Under the pieces are notes generated by a model, which saw nothing but the letters and a program-made list of their open reading frames with translations, was not told the origin of the DNA and did no database searches. The translations under genes and the position numbers were made by a program. Source: Apophysomyces variabilis (Eukaryota > Mucoromycota > Mucoromycetes > Mucorales > Mucoraceae). Taken from it: a stretch of 64,000 bases of DNA. This document shows positions 47,571-59,850 of the stretch, one piece after another; within the stretch, counting starts at the first letter, position 1, and each line of letters begins with the position of its first letter. The stretch spans positions 321,103-385,102 of the forward strand of contig MZZL01000393.1 of assembly GCA_002749535.1 (NCBI GenBank), given 5' to 3'.

Positions 47571-49833
47571 TTATTTTCGGAGTAGACTATGAACAACGTG
47601 CGAAACTCTAAGATTCTTGAGATCAGTGTACGTTTGACCGGTACCGACAAAATAGATAGGTTGTCCAGTGATGTAAGTCATGGATAAAGCCGCGCCGACC
47701 TGAATATATGTAATCAGTTAATATGCGCTTTACGGTGTCAACCTTACCTTATCATCAATCGTGTCAAATTTTGTTAAAATTAGGCCATCGATATGTCGCG
47801 GATTTTGTAAGCCTGAAAAATCCTTAAGAGCTTGATTGAATTTGGTAAGCTGATCTATTGCTTCATTTCCAACCAAAGCTTCGCCCACAAAAATAATTTT
47901 ATCTGGATTATTAACAGACACCAGCTTGGATAAAGCTCTCATCAATGGTTCGTTATCCTGCATACGCCCAGCAGTATCAATCAGGACAACATCAAAATGG
48001 TTGGCTGTGGCTATAGTAAGGGAAAGAGCAGACAATCAGTACGTATTGAAAAAGAGTCAAAATATCGCAACTAACCATAGCTGACAGCATCTTTTGCTAT
48101 TCCTGCAGAATCTTTACCATACCCGCGCTCAAATAACTCTACAATGCCTCCACCACTCGTTTGAAGCGCTCGCAGATTCCGAGCATGAACTCTTAACTGT
48201 TCCACAGCACCACTTCTGAAGGTGTCGCATGCAGCAATTAAGATTTTGTAATTATTTTGTAGTAACCAAAAGCATACTTTGCTCAGGTTGGTGGACTATA
48301 GCAAATTGATTGAGTAAGTAGCTTCCTAGTTTTATGCATTTACTTACTTTGCCGACGCCATTCACGCCGATGAAGGTTATGGTATATGGGCGATTTTCTG
48401 CCTTGCTTTGCTCTATATCTCTGAGGATATCCAAGGAAGTTTTCGGCGTTAAAATTCGTTTCAAGGCAACTTCCATGCTGTTCCTTACAGCAGTCGAGAC
48501 TCCTGGAATAAAGTAAGTCTACCCTTCTACAAGCACAATAAACCTTACTCTCGAAGCTGCCCAGCTTTTTTCCAAGCAAACTAGATCTGACACTCTGGCA
48601 TAAATGTTCTGCAATATCACTAGCAACGTTTTTGTTGATAAGATGCTCTTTCATTGTACTCAATACAGGGTTTAAAGCTTCATTGTCCAACTCCTTTTGA
48701 CCAGTGATTGATTTTAGGAACGAAAACATGCCGCCACTCGATTTATTCGTATTCTGTGAAATATCCATCTCGATCTCCTCTTCTTCTTCTTCGTCGTCGT
48801 CATCATTGGTAACATCACAAACTTCGTAAATACCATCGTCGTTGACAGTACCTAGTTTGCTTTCGTCGACAAGTTGAGCAGCCAGCGTCGTACCATCAGC
48901 GTGTTCGTTGTTGCCAGATTTTGTGCTGTAATCAAGCGCTTCCATTTCTCCTTTTGCAATTTGCCCTTCCCAAACGCGAGCTTGCTTTTGCGACTTCTTT
49001 CTTTTTCCTTGGCCGTCCCTAAAGTCAATGGTAAGATCCTTTTCTGGATATTCTCCTAGCTAAACGTACTCGCTGATATTTGGTGAAGGCGTAGGGGATG
49101 ATTTCGCAGATCCTTTCCCTTTACGCGTCCGCATACCTGCTCTCGGGCTACCTTTGAGTTTAAGTGCCTGGACATTTTTGGATATTTCGTCTTCATCAAC
49201 CGTTTTCGTATCGGACGCTGCAGCTATGTCTTAACTTAGCATTATCCCCTTGGCAAAATCGAACATACTTGGTGCAATGTTAGCTCCTTTCACTGTATTT
49301 TCAAACTTCTTCGTCTCTTCGAATTTACGAGGAGCTCGTTGTCGTTTCTGAAATGTCATGAAAAAATCAGTTCCTCGCGGGATAACTTGGTACGACGACG
49401 TACTGCATCGTATTTTCCTTCAAGTTGTAAAAGCAATTTATCAAACACTGGGCCAAACGTGCTGTAATCTCCCTGTACACCTTGATCGTTCACTATTGAC
49501 TCGCTAAACATGTCCAAGAAAAGTCGTTTGACGGTTTCAAGAAGTTCGTCAATGTAAGGTAGCTGCAGAAACTTTTGATATGCAACCTATAGTAAAGTGT
49601 GAGCAGAATACGTAAGGGAACAATGGCAGGCTTACCACAAAGACAAGCTCGAATTCGTTTGCAAAGGACCATTTAAACGCATAGTTATCTGTTGCGTAAC
49701 TGTCACTGCCCGCGCGCTCCTCGATGAGTACGTTTTTAATAAGAGAGTCTACTGGCGAACCCGACAATGGGACATAAGCCTTCTGCCAGAGGATAAAGCC
49801 TCCTTTTGTCAAGATGGTAAACAGATCAAGCAT
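47571..49833 (-). CDS. SRP101: Signal recognition particle receptor alpha subunit
   Basis: Docks ribosome-SRP complexes at the ER membrane. Nine exons (49833-49636, 49586-49404, 49347-49269, 49223-49070, 49018-48549, 48502-48348, 48295-48076, 48010-47748, 47699-47571) give 616 residues. The N-terminal SRX domain (about 1-130) starts [18 protein letters not shown] and binds the beta subunit. A charged linker contains the basic [15 protein letters not shown] and a 14-residue acidic patch. The NG domain follows with its helical bundle, then G1 GVNGVGKST (407-415, split by an intron), [13 protein letters not shown]3 DTAGRMQDN and G4/G5 [19 protein letters not shown] and [11 protein letters not shown]. 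Length matches the family and every G motif is intact. Confidence 0.96.
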
Positions 49834-50124
49834 GAGGGGTGGACAACGGCAAAAAGACGACCGACAAGATCTGACCAGTCATGATCGACCACAGGATTCT
49901 TGGATATATTTAAGCTCAGCTCTACTTGTGCCAATATTGTTGCTTTGCACGACAACGTATAACTAACTATTGCAGTCAGCAACAAAACAAAAACCATTAT
50001 GAACAATTAACTAAGCCAATAAAATCTGTCTTGAATCCGGATGTTAGCAGACAATTTCTCGTTGTTTTCCGTTCATTTTAATTTTGATATATACTATATA
50101 GAAAAGTTTCGGCTTTAATGGGAT
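49834..50124. other. Upstream of SRP receptor, before the transposon
   Basis: 290 bp of 5' flank of the SRP receptor gene. No repeat or TATA box was identified. Confidence 0.4.
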
Positions 50125-53100
50125 TAAGGCTGGCAATATTGGACCGACCGCCCTGATACCGACCCGTACCGAACAATATCGTCGATCTCGGTCTGTAAGT
50201 TTTGGACCGATCTCGGTTCAGGTAAACCATCCCAACCCGACCGATTGGACCGTCGGTCATGATAGTAGTTTTGGTTTTCAAAAAAGACATTATTATCTAT
50301 AAAGTATTATTGGAGAAAAAACTCGAACAACAAGTAAAATAGTTTTATTTAATCAGTTCGTATATTTTATTTTTGCTTATAGTATGTGCAAACAGAGAAT
50401 TATTTGTAAGGTAGTATTCTATTCTTCGTATTGTTATTATTGATAATTGTTTCTTTCTTTCAACATTATATGCCATACCGTTTTCAAGTAACAGTAGCAT
50501 TTGGTATGCAAAAGATTTTGAAAAGTAAACTCTTACCTTAGATTTCTGCAGTAAATCACTGTTCACTTACCAAATTTATAAATTCTCACATAGCAATTTG
50601 GGCAACCAAGCATTGTACCTTTTTGGATGCATATCCTATCTTTAATCACCCTCACAATGACGTGATAATACATACACTGGAGCTTCGTTACGGGAATCAA
50701 TACGAAATTGTTCAATATCTGCTTAGATATAGTATTGATTGATTTCTTAACATGCATACGTTTTTTTCATAGTGCACTGTGATGACAATCCGTGTAACTT
50801 GCAAAAAAGCTATAAATTAAATGTGTAGTTATGGTGGAGTGTCTGTACCTTTAAAACATGTCTATTCACAAACGAAACGAAAAGCGTCCAAGGATCGCCA
50901 AAGCAGACAGCGATGAAGAATCAATTATTGTTTCCTTGCAAATTGATTCCCCAAACCGCTTGCAATCTCAAGAGTCTTCCACATCAGTTGCAGCTAGTAC
51001 CTCTTCTGCCACCGTGACTAGCACACGCACTAGCGTTGTTTGGAAGTAGTTTAAACCACTTAACTGGGATAATAGTTCGAAGTCGAAGACAGCTTTGTGT
51101 ACCATATGTGACGGAGATGATAGGTTTGTGCTAACATGCCAAACTGGTTACGCCTCTAATATATTGCTTATCCTATCTAGAACAAGGAAGAGATCAGTGG
51201 TTTCTGCTAACGGGAGCAGCACTAAGCAAATGTGAAAACATATGAGCAGTTACCATCCTAAAGAATGGAAGAGTGCTCAGCCTCCAATCCAAAAAGGACC
51301 ATTGGACCAATTTGTTACCTCGTAAGTACCGTTAAATATATGTATATCTTGATGTACTTACATGTAATGTAGCCATCCTCAATTTAGCAACTCCAAATTT
51401 CGTCAACATCTTCGGGAATGGGTTGTTCTCAATGACCAGCCATTCATTGAATCAAAATCGTTCCAAACCCTGATCAGTTACCTCAATCCAGAAGCGATAT
51501 CCATAAGCGCAAACGCTCTTAAATCTGATATTATAAATCGCTGCAATCATGGCCGTAGTATCTTGCGAGATCACCTTGCAGTAGGATATTTGCAGAAGCA
51601 ATTATCATATTAATACCTTCTTTTAGACACGAGATTCTAATATATCCCTTACGCTTGACATGTGGACGTCACCAAATTCATTTGGTTTCCTTGCAGTTAC
51701 TGGGCATTTCATCGATGCAAACTGGCAGATCCACGATCTACTGCTAGATTTTATCCATATCGAGGGAAGTCATACTGGGCAAGCAATAGGTGATGCCTTG
51801 ATGAGGTCAATGCACAATCTCAGTACACATTCGAAGGTAGGTGGTTTGATACCGTTTACCAGTGTTAAGTGATCCATTATCAACAGATCTTAGCAATAAC
51901 AACTGATAATGCATCAAGTAATGATATACTTATGCAACATCTGGAAGAAACCTGGCTCGAATATGGCGTTTTCTTCAGTGCTAAAAGACAGCATAACCGC
52001 TGTCTTGCACATGTTATTAACCTTGCAGTGCAGGATCTTTTGGCAACGATCAACGTATATGACGAACAGATCCATTTTGATCGGAGCACGACCGAAATTT
52101 CTTCTATTTTAGCCAAGGTAATCAGTTACTACATATATATTCTACTTAGCACAGTTATAGCTTCGAAATGTCGTTGTCTCGATCCGCCGTTCTGTTCAAC
52201 TCCGTGAAAAACTGAAGCAGTGCTGTGCAAACATGAATGTCCGACGTTACCAGCCAGTAATTGATGTTAAGACACGGTGGAATTCTACGCATGACATGAT
52301 TGATTCGGCGTTGCGTATCCAAGGTCCACTCGTTGTATTAATAAGCATTGAAAGCCACCTGAACAAATGGTCGCTTTCTGAGAATGAGTGGCAAATCTTA
52401 ATTCACTTGAAAGACCTTCTAGAGGTAAAGTTACTATTAGATATATTGATTTCTAAATATGTAGTGCCCACCTTTTAATGATAGATCTTCAAAAAGAGCA
52501 CAACCATGTTAAGTGCTAGCAATTACCCAACCATGGGGATCGTTGTACTTACATATAACGTTCTGATGGACAAACTGGATAACTACACCACTAGCAATTC
52601 GGAGCTTCAGAAGGCAGCAGTTGCATGCTTCGAAAAACTGCAGAAGTACTATAACATGACTGACTTTGCACCCATTTGGTCAGTACCAACAGGTAACACT
52701 CCAACGTAAATTTTTTAAGCTAAACGATCGTTCACAGTACTAGATCCTCGACTGAAGTTATCTTACCATAAGCGACACGAATGGGAAACTGAATTGGTAC
52801 AGTTTGTAGAGTAACAAGTGCGCACCGTGTTTATGGCGTACCCTAAAGTTGAGCATGCTGGTGAGAATATTGCTACCAGTTCGGCACAAACAGAGGTGGA
52901 AAAAGATGAACTGTTACAGCATCTGTTCGGTCATCTGCGCGACAAAGGGAAGGCATGACAAGATGAGCTCTCCGAATATCTGGCAACCGATGCTGAAAAC
53001 TGCGATCCGCTTCGTTAGTGGCAAACTATAGGAATTAGCAAGTATCCATTCTTAGCTAGAATGGCGCGCGATTACTTAGCAATTCCAGGTTAGTGTCTTT

Positions 53101-53692
53101 CTTCACCCCACATTCGTCTTCTGATAACGTCGTTATCTCAGGTACAAGTGCTCCATTCGAACGAGTCTTCTCTGCTGGCAAGGCTATTACAAGCCCAAAT
53201 CGTGCTTCACTTGCTGTAGAAACCATTCGTGCTTGTATGCTTGAAAAATACCGGCTACGACAAGAACTAAAGAATTGGTATACAGTATTCTCTGAAACAA
53301 ATCGATGTGTTGAATTAGCAGTTAATAAACGATGCATTGCGTTTTACCTTTCTTATTACATGAACTGCTTATCTTAATCTGTAATGTAAATCACACTGAA
53401 ACTGAAAATCTTGCAAGCAACAAAGCTTTTGTATACTTGTATAGCTGCACTTATTGAAGTAAAGAGAAATATTTACTTTGAATGTCTGTAATATTGTGTG
53501 TAATGTCATGTGAAAGGCGTAGTATAGACTGACGGTCCTCCCAACAGTCCTTCCAGTGGTCTCAGTATCTGACCTTGGACTATCCCAATTATAGACCGTC
53601 CTGAATACTGACCGAGTAGTAATAACTGACGGTCTCGGTCCACCTACCTTGGACCGGCCTGTACCGTCCCATACCGACCGTTGTAAGCCTTA
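50125..53692 (+). mobile_element. hAT-family DNA transposon, decayed, with terminal and subterminal repeats
   Basis: The ends carry a short inverted repeat (TAAGGCTGGCAA on the left; its counterpart TAAGGCTTACAA read inward on the right). Both termini contain many copies of GGACCG/ACCGAC-type motifs (about 50140-50265 and 53525-53685), like the subterminal transposase-binding repeats of hAT elements. The interior holds a BED-finger hAT transposase with premature stops. The flanking 8-mers do not match, so no target-site duplication can be shown and the exact ends are approximate. Confidence 0.75.
50858..53377 (+). pseudogene. hAT transposase pseudogene (BED finger, RNase H-like core, hATC domain)
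   Basis: Decayed transposase of about 700-750 codons spread over frames, with short introns. It starts at ATG 50858. The BED zinc finger is seen as FKPLNWDNSSKSKTALCTIC, but TAG interrupts it at 51047 and TGA occurs near 51232. The catalytic core follows: SLTLDMWTSPNSFGFLAVTG, AITTDNASSND, NRCLAHVINLAVQDL, KTRWNSTHDMI and WSVPT with LDPRLKLSYH. A stop lies near 52813. The C-terminal hATC dimerisation region is intact: FERVFSAGKAIT, then ASLAVETIRACMLEKYRLR. Several intron-like junctions (for example the acceptor at about 51887) still look functional, so decay is moderate. Inactive unless trans-complemented. Confidence 0.85.
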
Positions 53693-53782
53693 AGTTTAAG
53701 CATTTCAGAAATTATCATCGTTTGGACGGAAGCAAGGCAATCAGGAGAAAAGAATCCAAGAATACGACGCAAAAGCAGTAAG

Positions 53783-53853
53783 GGGCTCATAGCTCAGTGG
53801 TAGAGCAGGAGATTGCAGATCTCAAGGTCCCGTGTTCAAACCACGGTGGGCCC
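53783..53853 (+). tRNA. tRNA-Cys (anticodon GCA)
   Basis: 71 nt, no intron. Acceptor arms GGGCTCA and TGGGCCC pair at all seven positions with one G-U. The D arm has TAGCTCAGTGGTAGAGC (A box). The anticodon loop TTGCAGA, with GCA at 34-36, is on a stem GGAGA/TCTC. The T arm CCGTG-TTCAAAC-CACGG holds a good B box. A T-rich stretch (TTCTTTTTT) just downstream can stop RNA polymerase III. Confidence 0.96.
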
Positions 53854-53856
53854 TTC

Positions 53857-53869
53857 TTTTTTGGTCATT
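53857..53869 (+). terminator. Pol III terminator of tRNA-Cys
   Basis: A run of six T within TTCTTTTTTGG begins a few bases after the tRNA 3' end, the normal pol III stop. Confidence 0.7.
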
Positions 53870-55739
53870 TTGCAGTTGATGTTACACGAAACTCTGGCCA
53901 ATCACCTTTAAGCATTTAAGTAAGTTGTACTTGATAATTTTTGTTATTGAGGTCAAATTCCTCGTAAGTCTTCATTATCTTTAGTTTCGTTTTACCTTTC
54001 CTTTCGATTTTCCTTTGTATTTGGAAAACCCGTTTACATAACATAGGAGCTACGCAAAAAGCGTAAATCGTTAAGTAGCTCTATAGAAAATGAAACATCT
54101 GTATCTTACCATGTCCTTGCCTCTGGCACTATCAGATTGATAATAAAGCAAATGAGACCATTTCTCATACTGTTGGTGTTCCTTGTCTCAATGTATCTAG
54201 GATCTTCTTATTGCCCATGTCAAACCCGCTTAATGTAAATAACAAACAAATAGTGACCTTGTATTACTGAAAGGTCCTCTGCGCATTAATAACTCTTATA
54301 ACTAAACAATCGAGCAAACTCATAGATACATTAGCTAGTTTCTCTTTCGCTGAGAAGAGTTATAGTGCAGCAAATAACCGTTTTATAATGAAGATCATTG
54401 CGCCAAGGAATTTCTTTCTGACAATGAAAACCAATATCATGTGCATTTTACTAACCATATCTTGCGATTTAGGCACAAATTGCTTTCATTAAGGGAATCG
54501 AAAAAATCACGATCAGCGTCGTTAGCCACGCAAATGAATTGTTCTGCTTGTTGTTTTAATTCTTATTATTGTATCTATGTCTCCTTTCGTTTTCAAAGAC
54601 ATTAGCACTTCACGTGGATAGCAGTTCAAAAATTTTTCGTAATGAGGGACTTAAAGCAAACCCCAATAAGGCGAGTTATTCAGAAAGGAAAGTTGTCAAT
54701 TTCCTGAACCTGAACGGCCGAGGGGGGAGTAGTTGGCTTAGACGAAGTTTAACCATATATTCACGAGATTATCATTTATTGTGCGATGGACGTCTTGCAA
54801 GTTAGTTTTGCTAGATAATGATTGCTTTATAAATCCTGAGCCTACAGTTTCAAGTCAGAGATCAGCCATTTAGTAGCAGTGAGAGCAAAGAGGAAGTTCA
54901 TTTCAACTGATTTAGCCTGAGTAGCACCATAGCGGTCAAGGATACGTAATAGATAATCTAAACTGCGCGTCCCTTACATGGTTTTTCCTACGCGACGACG
55001 TGTTTCTCTAAGCACGAGATACGAGCCACAGCGTAGAGAAAACAAAACGAGAAACATATACTGGGCTTCTCAGCTAGATGTTAGGTTTGTTTATGGCTTC
55101 TGTGACAAAAAGCTGTTTATATCTCTGCTAATCTCCCACAGCAATGTTGTACAGTCTGCTTTCGGATCTATCTTTGTAACACTACAGATCTATTTAATGG
55201 GGACGCGTTTCTTGATACAGTTCTCGTACTTGGTATCCTTTTAGCATGTGTACTTCACCGCATATTGTCCACTTGCAAAATTGGAATATAAGCTATGACA
55301 GAAGGCAAACACACCGATGACAATTCACAAATAACAGGGAAAAACAAATAAAGACAAACAAAGCTTCTCTGAGCCAAAGTAGTACAAAGTGTTTGTTGTC
55401 GGATCCAGCTTGCTGCTTGGTGGGTTGTTGATTGATTGAGTGGATCTGCGTACATCTATCTAACATATACTAAACAAATCTATCCGGTTAGCCGTCTTTG
55501 TTTTGTTACTGACATTAACATTTATTCGCAAGAAAAAAAGAGATCTGTAACCTGATCAAACGAGATAACACTGATCTATAGAGAGAGAGAGAGAGATGAT
55601 CGGGATTCTCACTATACAGTACGTCATAGGATCGATATGATTGGCTTGCAGTCGTAGTATAAAAAATTACGTGAAAACTGCACTTTATAAACTTTTTCGG
55701 CTATCCCGAAACCCGAAACAAAAGACCCCATACTTCGTT
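53870..55739. other. Intergenic, no supported gene
   Basis: About 1.9 kb, AT-rich, with frames under 90 codons and no motifs. A GA repeat at about 55580-55597 sits in the leader of the ABC ATPase gene. Confidence 0.45.
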
Positions 55740-56614
55740 ATGCTAGAAGCAAGCGGACTGTCCATGCAACTGGCCGATGGCCGATGGCTCTTTAGAAATG
55801 TAGACATTACCCTGAAGAAGGGCGACGTCCTTGTTCTCAGAGGACCAAGTGGAGCTGGGTAAATGCGAAATAGTTATCTCTATCTCTACTCAATTGTTTA
55901 TTGACGGATTCTCATGCTGTAGTAAAACGACCTTGTTGAAATGTCTGGCCGAACTCGTTCCGTATGAACATGGTGAATCCAAACTTAATGGGAAGACGCC
56001 TGCAGAATATGGCATTCCTTCCTGGCGGTCAAAGGTTATGTATGTTCCTCAGCGGCCAGCTATCCATCCCGGCACGCCTTTGGACCTCTTTGAGATGGTC
56101 AAGAAATATGCTAGCCAAAAAGATAAGCAATTTGGTGATCCGGTAAAAATGATTTCATTTCGGTTAAAGGCACACCAGCTGACAATGAAGCGTTTGTAGG
56201 TTCAAATCGGTATGGACTGGAATTTATCTGAATCGCATTTTTCCGAAAAGTGGAGTAATCTTTCTGGTGGTGAAATGCAACGCACAGCTTTGGCTGTAGC
56301 TGTAGCTTTGAATCCTGATATTTTATTGTTGGATGGTAAGTAGATAACATGCGATGGTGTAAACCATTTTCGCTCTCTTTCAACTTACGCTGGCCTATCC
56401 TGCAAAAATAGAACCTACGTCGGCATTGGATCCTGAATCAACCATCCTGGTAGAGAAAACGTTGAAAAGTCGTACATGTATCTGGATCACACACAATCCT
56501 CAACAAGAAGCGCGCGTTGCAACAAGCACCTTGACGTTGACACCACAATCAAAAGCTATTGATGACGATGAACGTTCGGACAGAACGGCCACAGAGATCT
56601 CAATGCAAATATAA
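55740..56614 (+). CDS. Soluble ABC-type ATPase (ATP-binding subunit, FetA/YbbL-like)
   Basis: A single nucleotide-binding domain of 225 residues with no membrane part. Exons are 55740-55858, 55923-56142, 56200-56335 and 56412-56614. It has all NBD motifs: Walker A GPSGAGKTT (split by intron 1), Q-loop MYVPQRPA, signature NLSGGEMQR, Walker B ILLLDEP (split by intron 3), D-loop SALD and switch WITHNPQQ. Size and motifs resemble bacterial FetA/YbbL and plant STAR1 ATPases, which pair with a separate membrane protein. No partner is next to it. Frames extending upstream to 55641 use a TTG; the ATG at 55740 is preferred. Function (metal or other export) is inferred from relatives only. Confidence 0.88.
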
Positions 56615-59028
56615 GGATCGAAAATATGATGAGATGGATAACTGAACCACGTAGAACCATTAGCTTTTCATTTACTCAATCTAGCTCACTTTCCCCCCTT
56701 TTCTGCAACATAGCTGCGTTTCATTTCCTTTTATGAGTTATGATGCGCGTGAATCCTTTTTTTTTTCCTTGTTAATATATCCATTCTCTGCCGTTTGGAC
56801 GAATGATATCATTTTGTGTTCCTCCTTTGATAGTCATTGAAGGACATGATAAAATAAAAAAGGAGGTTCTAATTGTTTTGGAATGGTCACAGCACTATGC
56901 AAACTAGCGGCAACTCGAGTTTTCCTAGCATCCTACGGTTTGCATCCCAAGTCCTTATTTTTTCTCTCTCATTGTGTCACCTAAGAACTGATCTGCATCG
57001 ATTGAAGGGGGCCACTCTCATGTCGAGTGAAAAGACAATGTAGATGATGATGAATCTTGATAGACTCGATTGTGCGCATGTTTTTACCTCCCTAGTCCAT
57101 ACTTTAGGACTCCTACTTTATGGGAAGAACTTTCTTTTTTATGTTTCTCAGCAAGCGTAAGGTTGTTACCCCAGTAAAAACGACATATTGGCGGGAAAGT
57201 AAAAATACCCTCAGTCCCGTTCGAATTTAATTAAGCAAAGTGCAAACGTTTTTTAAATGAAAAAGGTAAAAAAAAAAGCTGGTACACGATCTTGCTTTAC
57301 AATATTGCCCAGGAATATTCTTATTTCTTATGGACCGATATAACTCTATCTTTGGAAACTTATATCTAGAACAACAGACAACTTAATGACGTTGTTGCGC
57401 GGGAAAAAAAAAGGGATCTTCTTTTTTTTTTTTTTTCCCTCCCTCCTTGAAGACGAAGATTCGGGATGCATCATCCTGACGCGTATGATGAAAATCTGCA
57501 GAGAAAGAAACAGAAAGTACATGGATTTATCCTTCCCGGAAGACAGGTGTCGGATCGGCATGATGGTATATAAGCTGACTTATGAGATTAACACATGGGA
57601 AACTCGCGAGTTGCCGCAGGCGACCAACTTCCGGCCGAAGGTCAGCAACTGTTGTCATATCCATAGAGAATATGTCGAGTAGGTAACCGTATCTATGTAC
57701 GCGCGTGTGTGTGTGTGCGTGCGTGTATGTGTATGTGTATACGCGGTTATCTCTATGTACGTCTCGATTATGCAGCTCCGGGATTCCCTCAAAAGTAGAT
57801 GCAGTGCCACCAATGCTAAAGACACGGTTGTTGTTTACCCTCTCCTAAAATAAGCACCTCGGGCATTAAACGTAAACGAAATAAAAAAAACTATAAAAAA
57901 AGGATGAAGGGAAAACACGGATCGACAACCAAAAAAAAAGTCCAAAGGGGGGAGGGAGGGGGGAAAAGAAAAATTAAGTTGGGGGTTTTGGAGGCGGGAG
58001 AAAGAAAAAGAGCGAGACAGAACGAGATACAAGAAAAAGAAGCGCGCGAGAGAAAAAAATTAAAGAAGATTTATTCTATGGTTCTTCTAGATGAGAGTGT
58101 ATATATTTAATTCGGGAATGATGAGACAGCGGAAAACTTGGAAGATCGTTTGAAAGTCAAATGGGGTATTGTTCTATGAGGATGAATTGACTTTTTTTGT
58201 CCACTCTGGATGACTATGAGCGACCGATCCTCTCCCAGTTTACAAGTTCCCCCCGTCAAATATTACTGGCGGCGTGGACCGTTTTGGGAATGTTGACAAA
58301 AGATAAAGTTGTGTGTCCCCCCGGAATTCCAGCGTTTTAGGTAATCTGCTTGTTTTTTTTGACGTGTCGTACCGGATGTTCATATGAAAAGGCTAGTTTC
58401 GGTATATGAAAGAAAACGAAAAATTTTGTTTATTGTTTCGTTGAGCAGCGTTTCGATATTTGCAAAAGAAAAGAAAAAGAAAAAGGAAACAGAACAGAAC
58501 AGAGATAAAAAGGAAAATCAAAAATGATAATGAATATATATGTAGAAAGAGCTATGATATATGAAATATTGAATGTTTTTGGGGGGTGAGAGGGAGGAAT
58601 ATAGGGCATAGTTATTAACATATATGAAATAGAAAAAGAACAAATTCATGCAAGAAAAGAAGATAACAAAAGAAACTAATCATAGTGTGGCCCATATAAG
58701 AGAGAGAGAGAATAGACACAAGAAAAAAAAAGAAGAATTGATGTTTAAGGTCGACAATTGACCCAAAAGAAAAAAAATGCTAATAAAACCAAATAAAAAA
58801 ATTTTAAGTTTTTCTTTTTCGGAGGAAGAAAAAATGATCATCATGAAAAAGGGAAAATAGGAACCGTCAACGGTTCTCTCACCCCAGAAAATAAGTGCTT
58901 GCCAAAAAAAAATAAAAAGAAAAAGAAAAACAAAGAAGAAGTAGAGAGGGTTTGATAGAGAAGTAGGGAAATCAAGGAATGAGATGGAAGTAAAAAAAAA
59001 AAGAAATCCATGCTTTTTTTTTTCTTTT
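56615..59028. other. Intergenic, low-complexity, no supported gene
   Basis: About 2.4 kb with T- and A-runs, a GT/GTAT repeat near 57.7 kb and a strongly purine-rich stretch (57890-58070). The right part is AT-rich with GA repeats and forms the 3' flank of the zinc-finger gene on the minus strand. No motif-bearing frame was found. Confidence 0.5.
57701..57744. repeat. GT-rich microsatellite
   Basis: Imperfect GT repeat with GC and AT interruptions (GTGTGTGTGTGCGTGCG and GTATGTGTATGTGTAT),(purine-pyrimidine alternating, able to adopt Z-DNA). Confidence 0.8.
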
Positions 59029-59850
59029 CTACAGGTTCTTGTAGCGTCGTTTTCCAGCACCTTTCATTGCCTGCACTTCAGGGCTAGTGCGACAGGCTTC
59101 TTCCATTCGCAAATGACGCTTCAACGCGTCCGTGCGGGCAAAAGCCTTTTTACAACACAAACACGAGTAAGGCTTAGCACCTGTGTGGACCCGGATGTGG
59201 CGTTGAAGATCGTGCTTGCGAGCGAACGCGCGGGTGCACATATGACAAGGATAAGGTCGGATATCAGTTGATGGAGCTTGACGTGGTGCGCCTTGTGCTT
59301 GCGCCTCTGCTGCGGCTGGTGCGGCCTTGGGTGGAGTGGGTAATGCAATCGTATGTGACGACGATTCCTGTGGTTGCGGCGGTTGTGAGCAATAAAAATA
59401 AAGATTGGGTTGTACTGGTTGCGGTTGCGATGGATACAGATAGGCTTGAGACGATGAGATCGATTGGCGGTGTTGATGATGGTGATGCTGAAGTACAGGT
59501 GTAGAACCAAAGAGATCAAATACCTCATCAAAGGTGGACGAATTGGTAGAGTAGGGCGAAGCAGAGGACGAGGGAGACGAGAGAAGCATTTGGCTAGAGG
59601 CCTGCATCACTGGAGAAGAGGACGCCGTACTGTTAAAGTCTTCGGCAGCATAGAGGGTGGGTTCTTGCTTGATGGGTGAGACAACCGAGAAGCTGAAAAG
59701 AGGATACTGAGTTGAGGACATAAAGTCATCTTTGGTGGTCGCCGATCCGTTCATTGATGGCAGATTCGAGTTCAACGCAGGATAGGAATAAAGTTGCGTA
59801 TCTAATAACTCGGGGATGTACGCGACTTGAGAACACTGATCTTGATACAT
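59029..59850 (-). CDS. C2H2 zinc finger transcription factor, Crz1-like
   Basis: Single-exon frame of 273 residues from the ATG at 59850. Residues 1-190 are Ser/Gln/Pro-rich with a His run (QHHHHQHRQ) and look like a disordered activation region. Two zinc fingers close the protein: PYPCHMCTRAFARKHDLQRH and PYSCLCCKKAFARTDALKRH. Their ARKHDL and ARTDAL recognition helices are the hallmark of Crz1, the calcineurin-regulated factor. The second finger ends with Cys instead of the last His (RHLRMEEAC), also typical of this group. A PxIxIT calcineurin site was not recognised. The protein is short for Crz1, so a paralogue with a related DNA site is possible. Confidence 0.85.
   Translation of the reverse strand: MYQDQCSQVAYIPELLDTQLYSYPALNSNLPSMNGSATTKDDFMSSTQYPLFSFSVVSPIKQEPTLYAAEDFNSTASSSPVMQASSQMLLSSPSSSASPYSTNSSTFDEVFDLFGSTPVLQHHHHQHRQSISSSQAYLYPSQPQPVQPNLYFYCSQPPQPQESSSHTIALPTPPKAAPAAAEAQAQGAPRQAPSTDIRPYPCHMCTRAFARKHDLQRHIRVHTGAKPYSCLCCKKAFARTDALKRHLRMEEACRTSPEVQAMKGAGKRRYKNL

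Noticed and set aside
48181..48300. Apparent frameshift in the SRP receptor G domain
   Set aside because: On re-reading the bases the exon is 220 nt and stays in frame; the shift was a transcription slip of mine.
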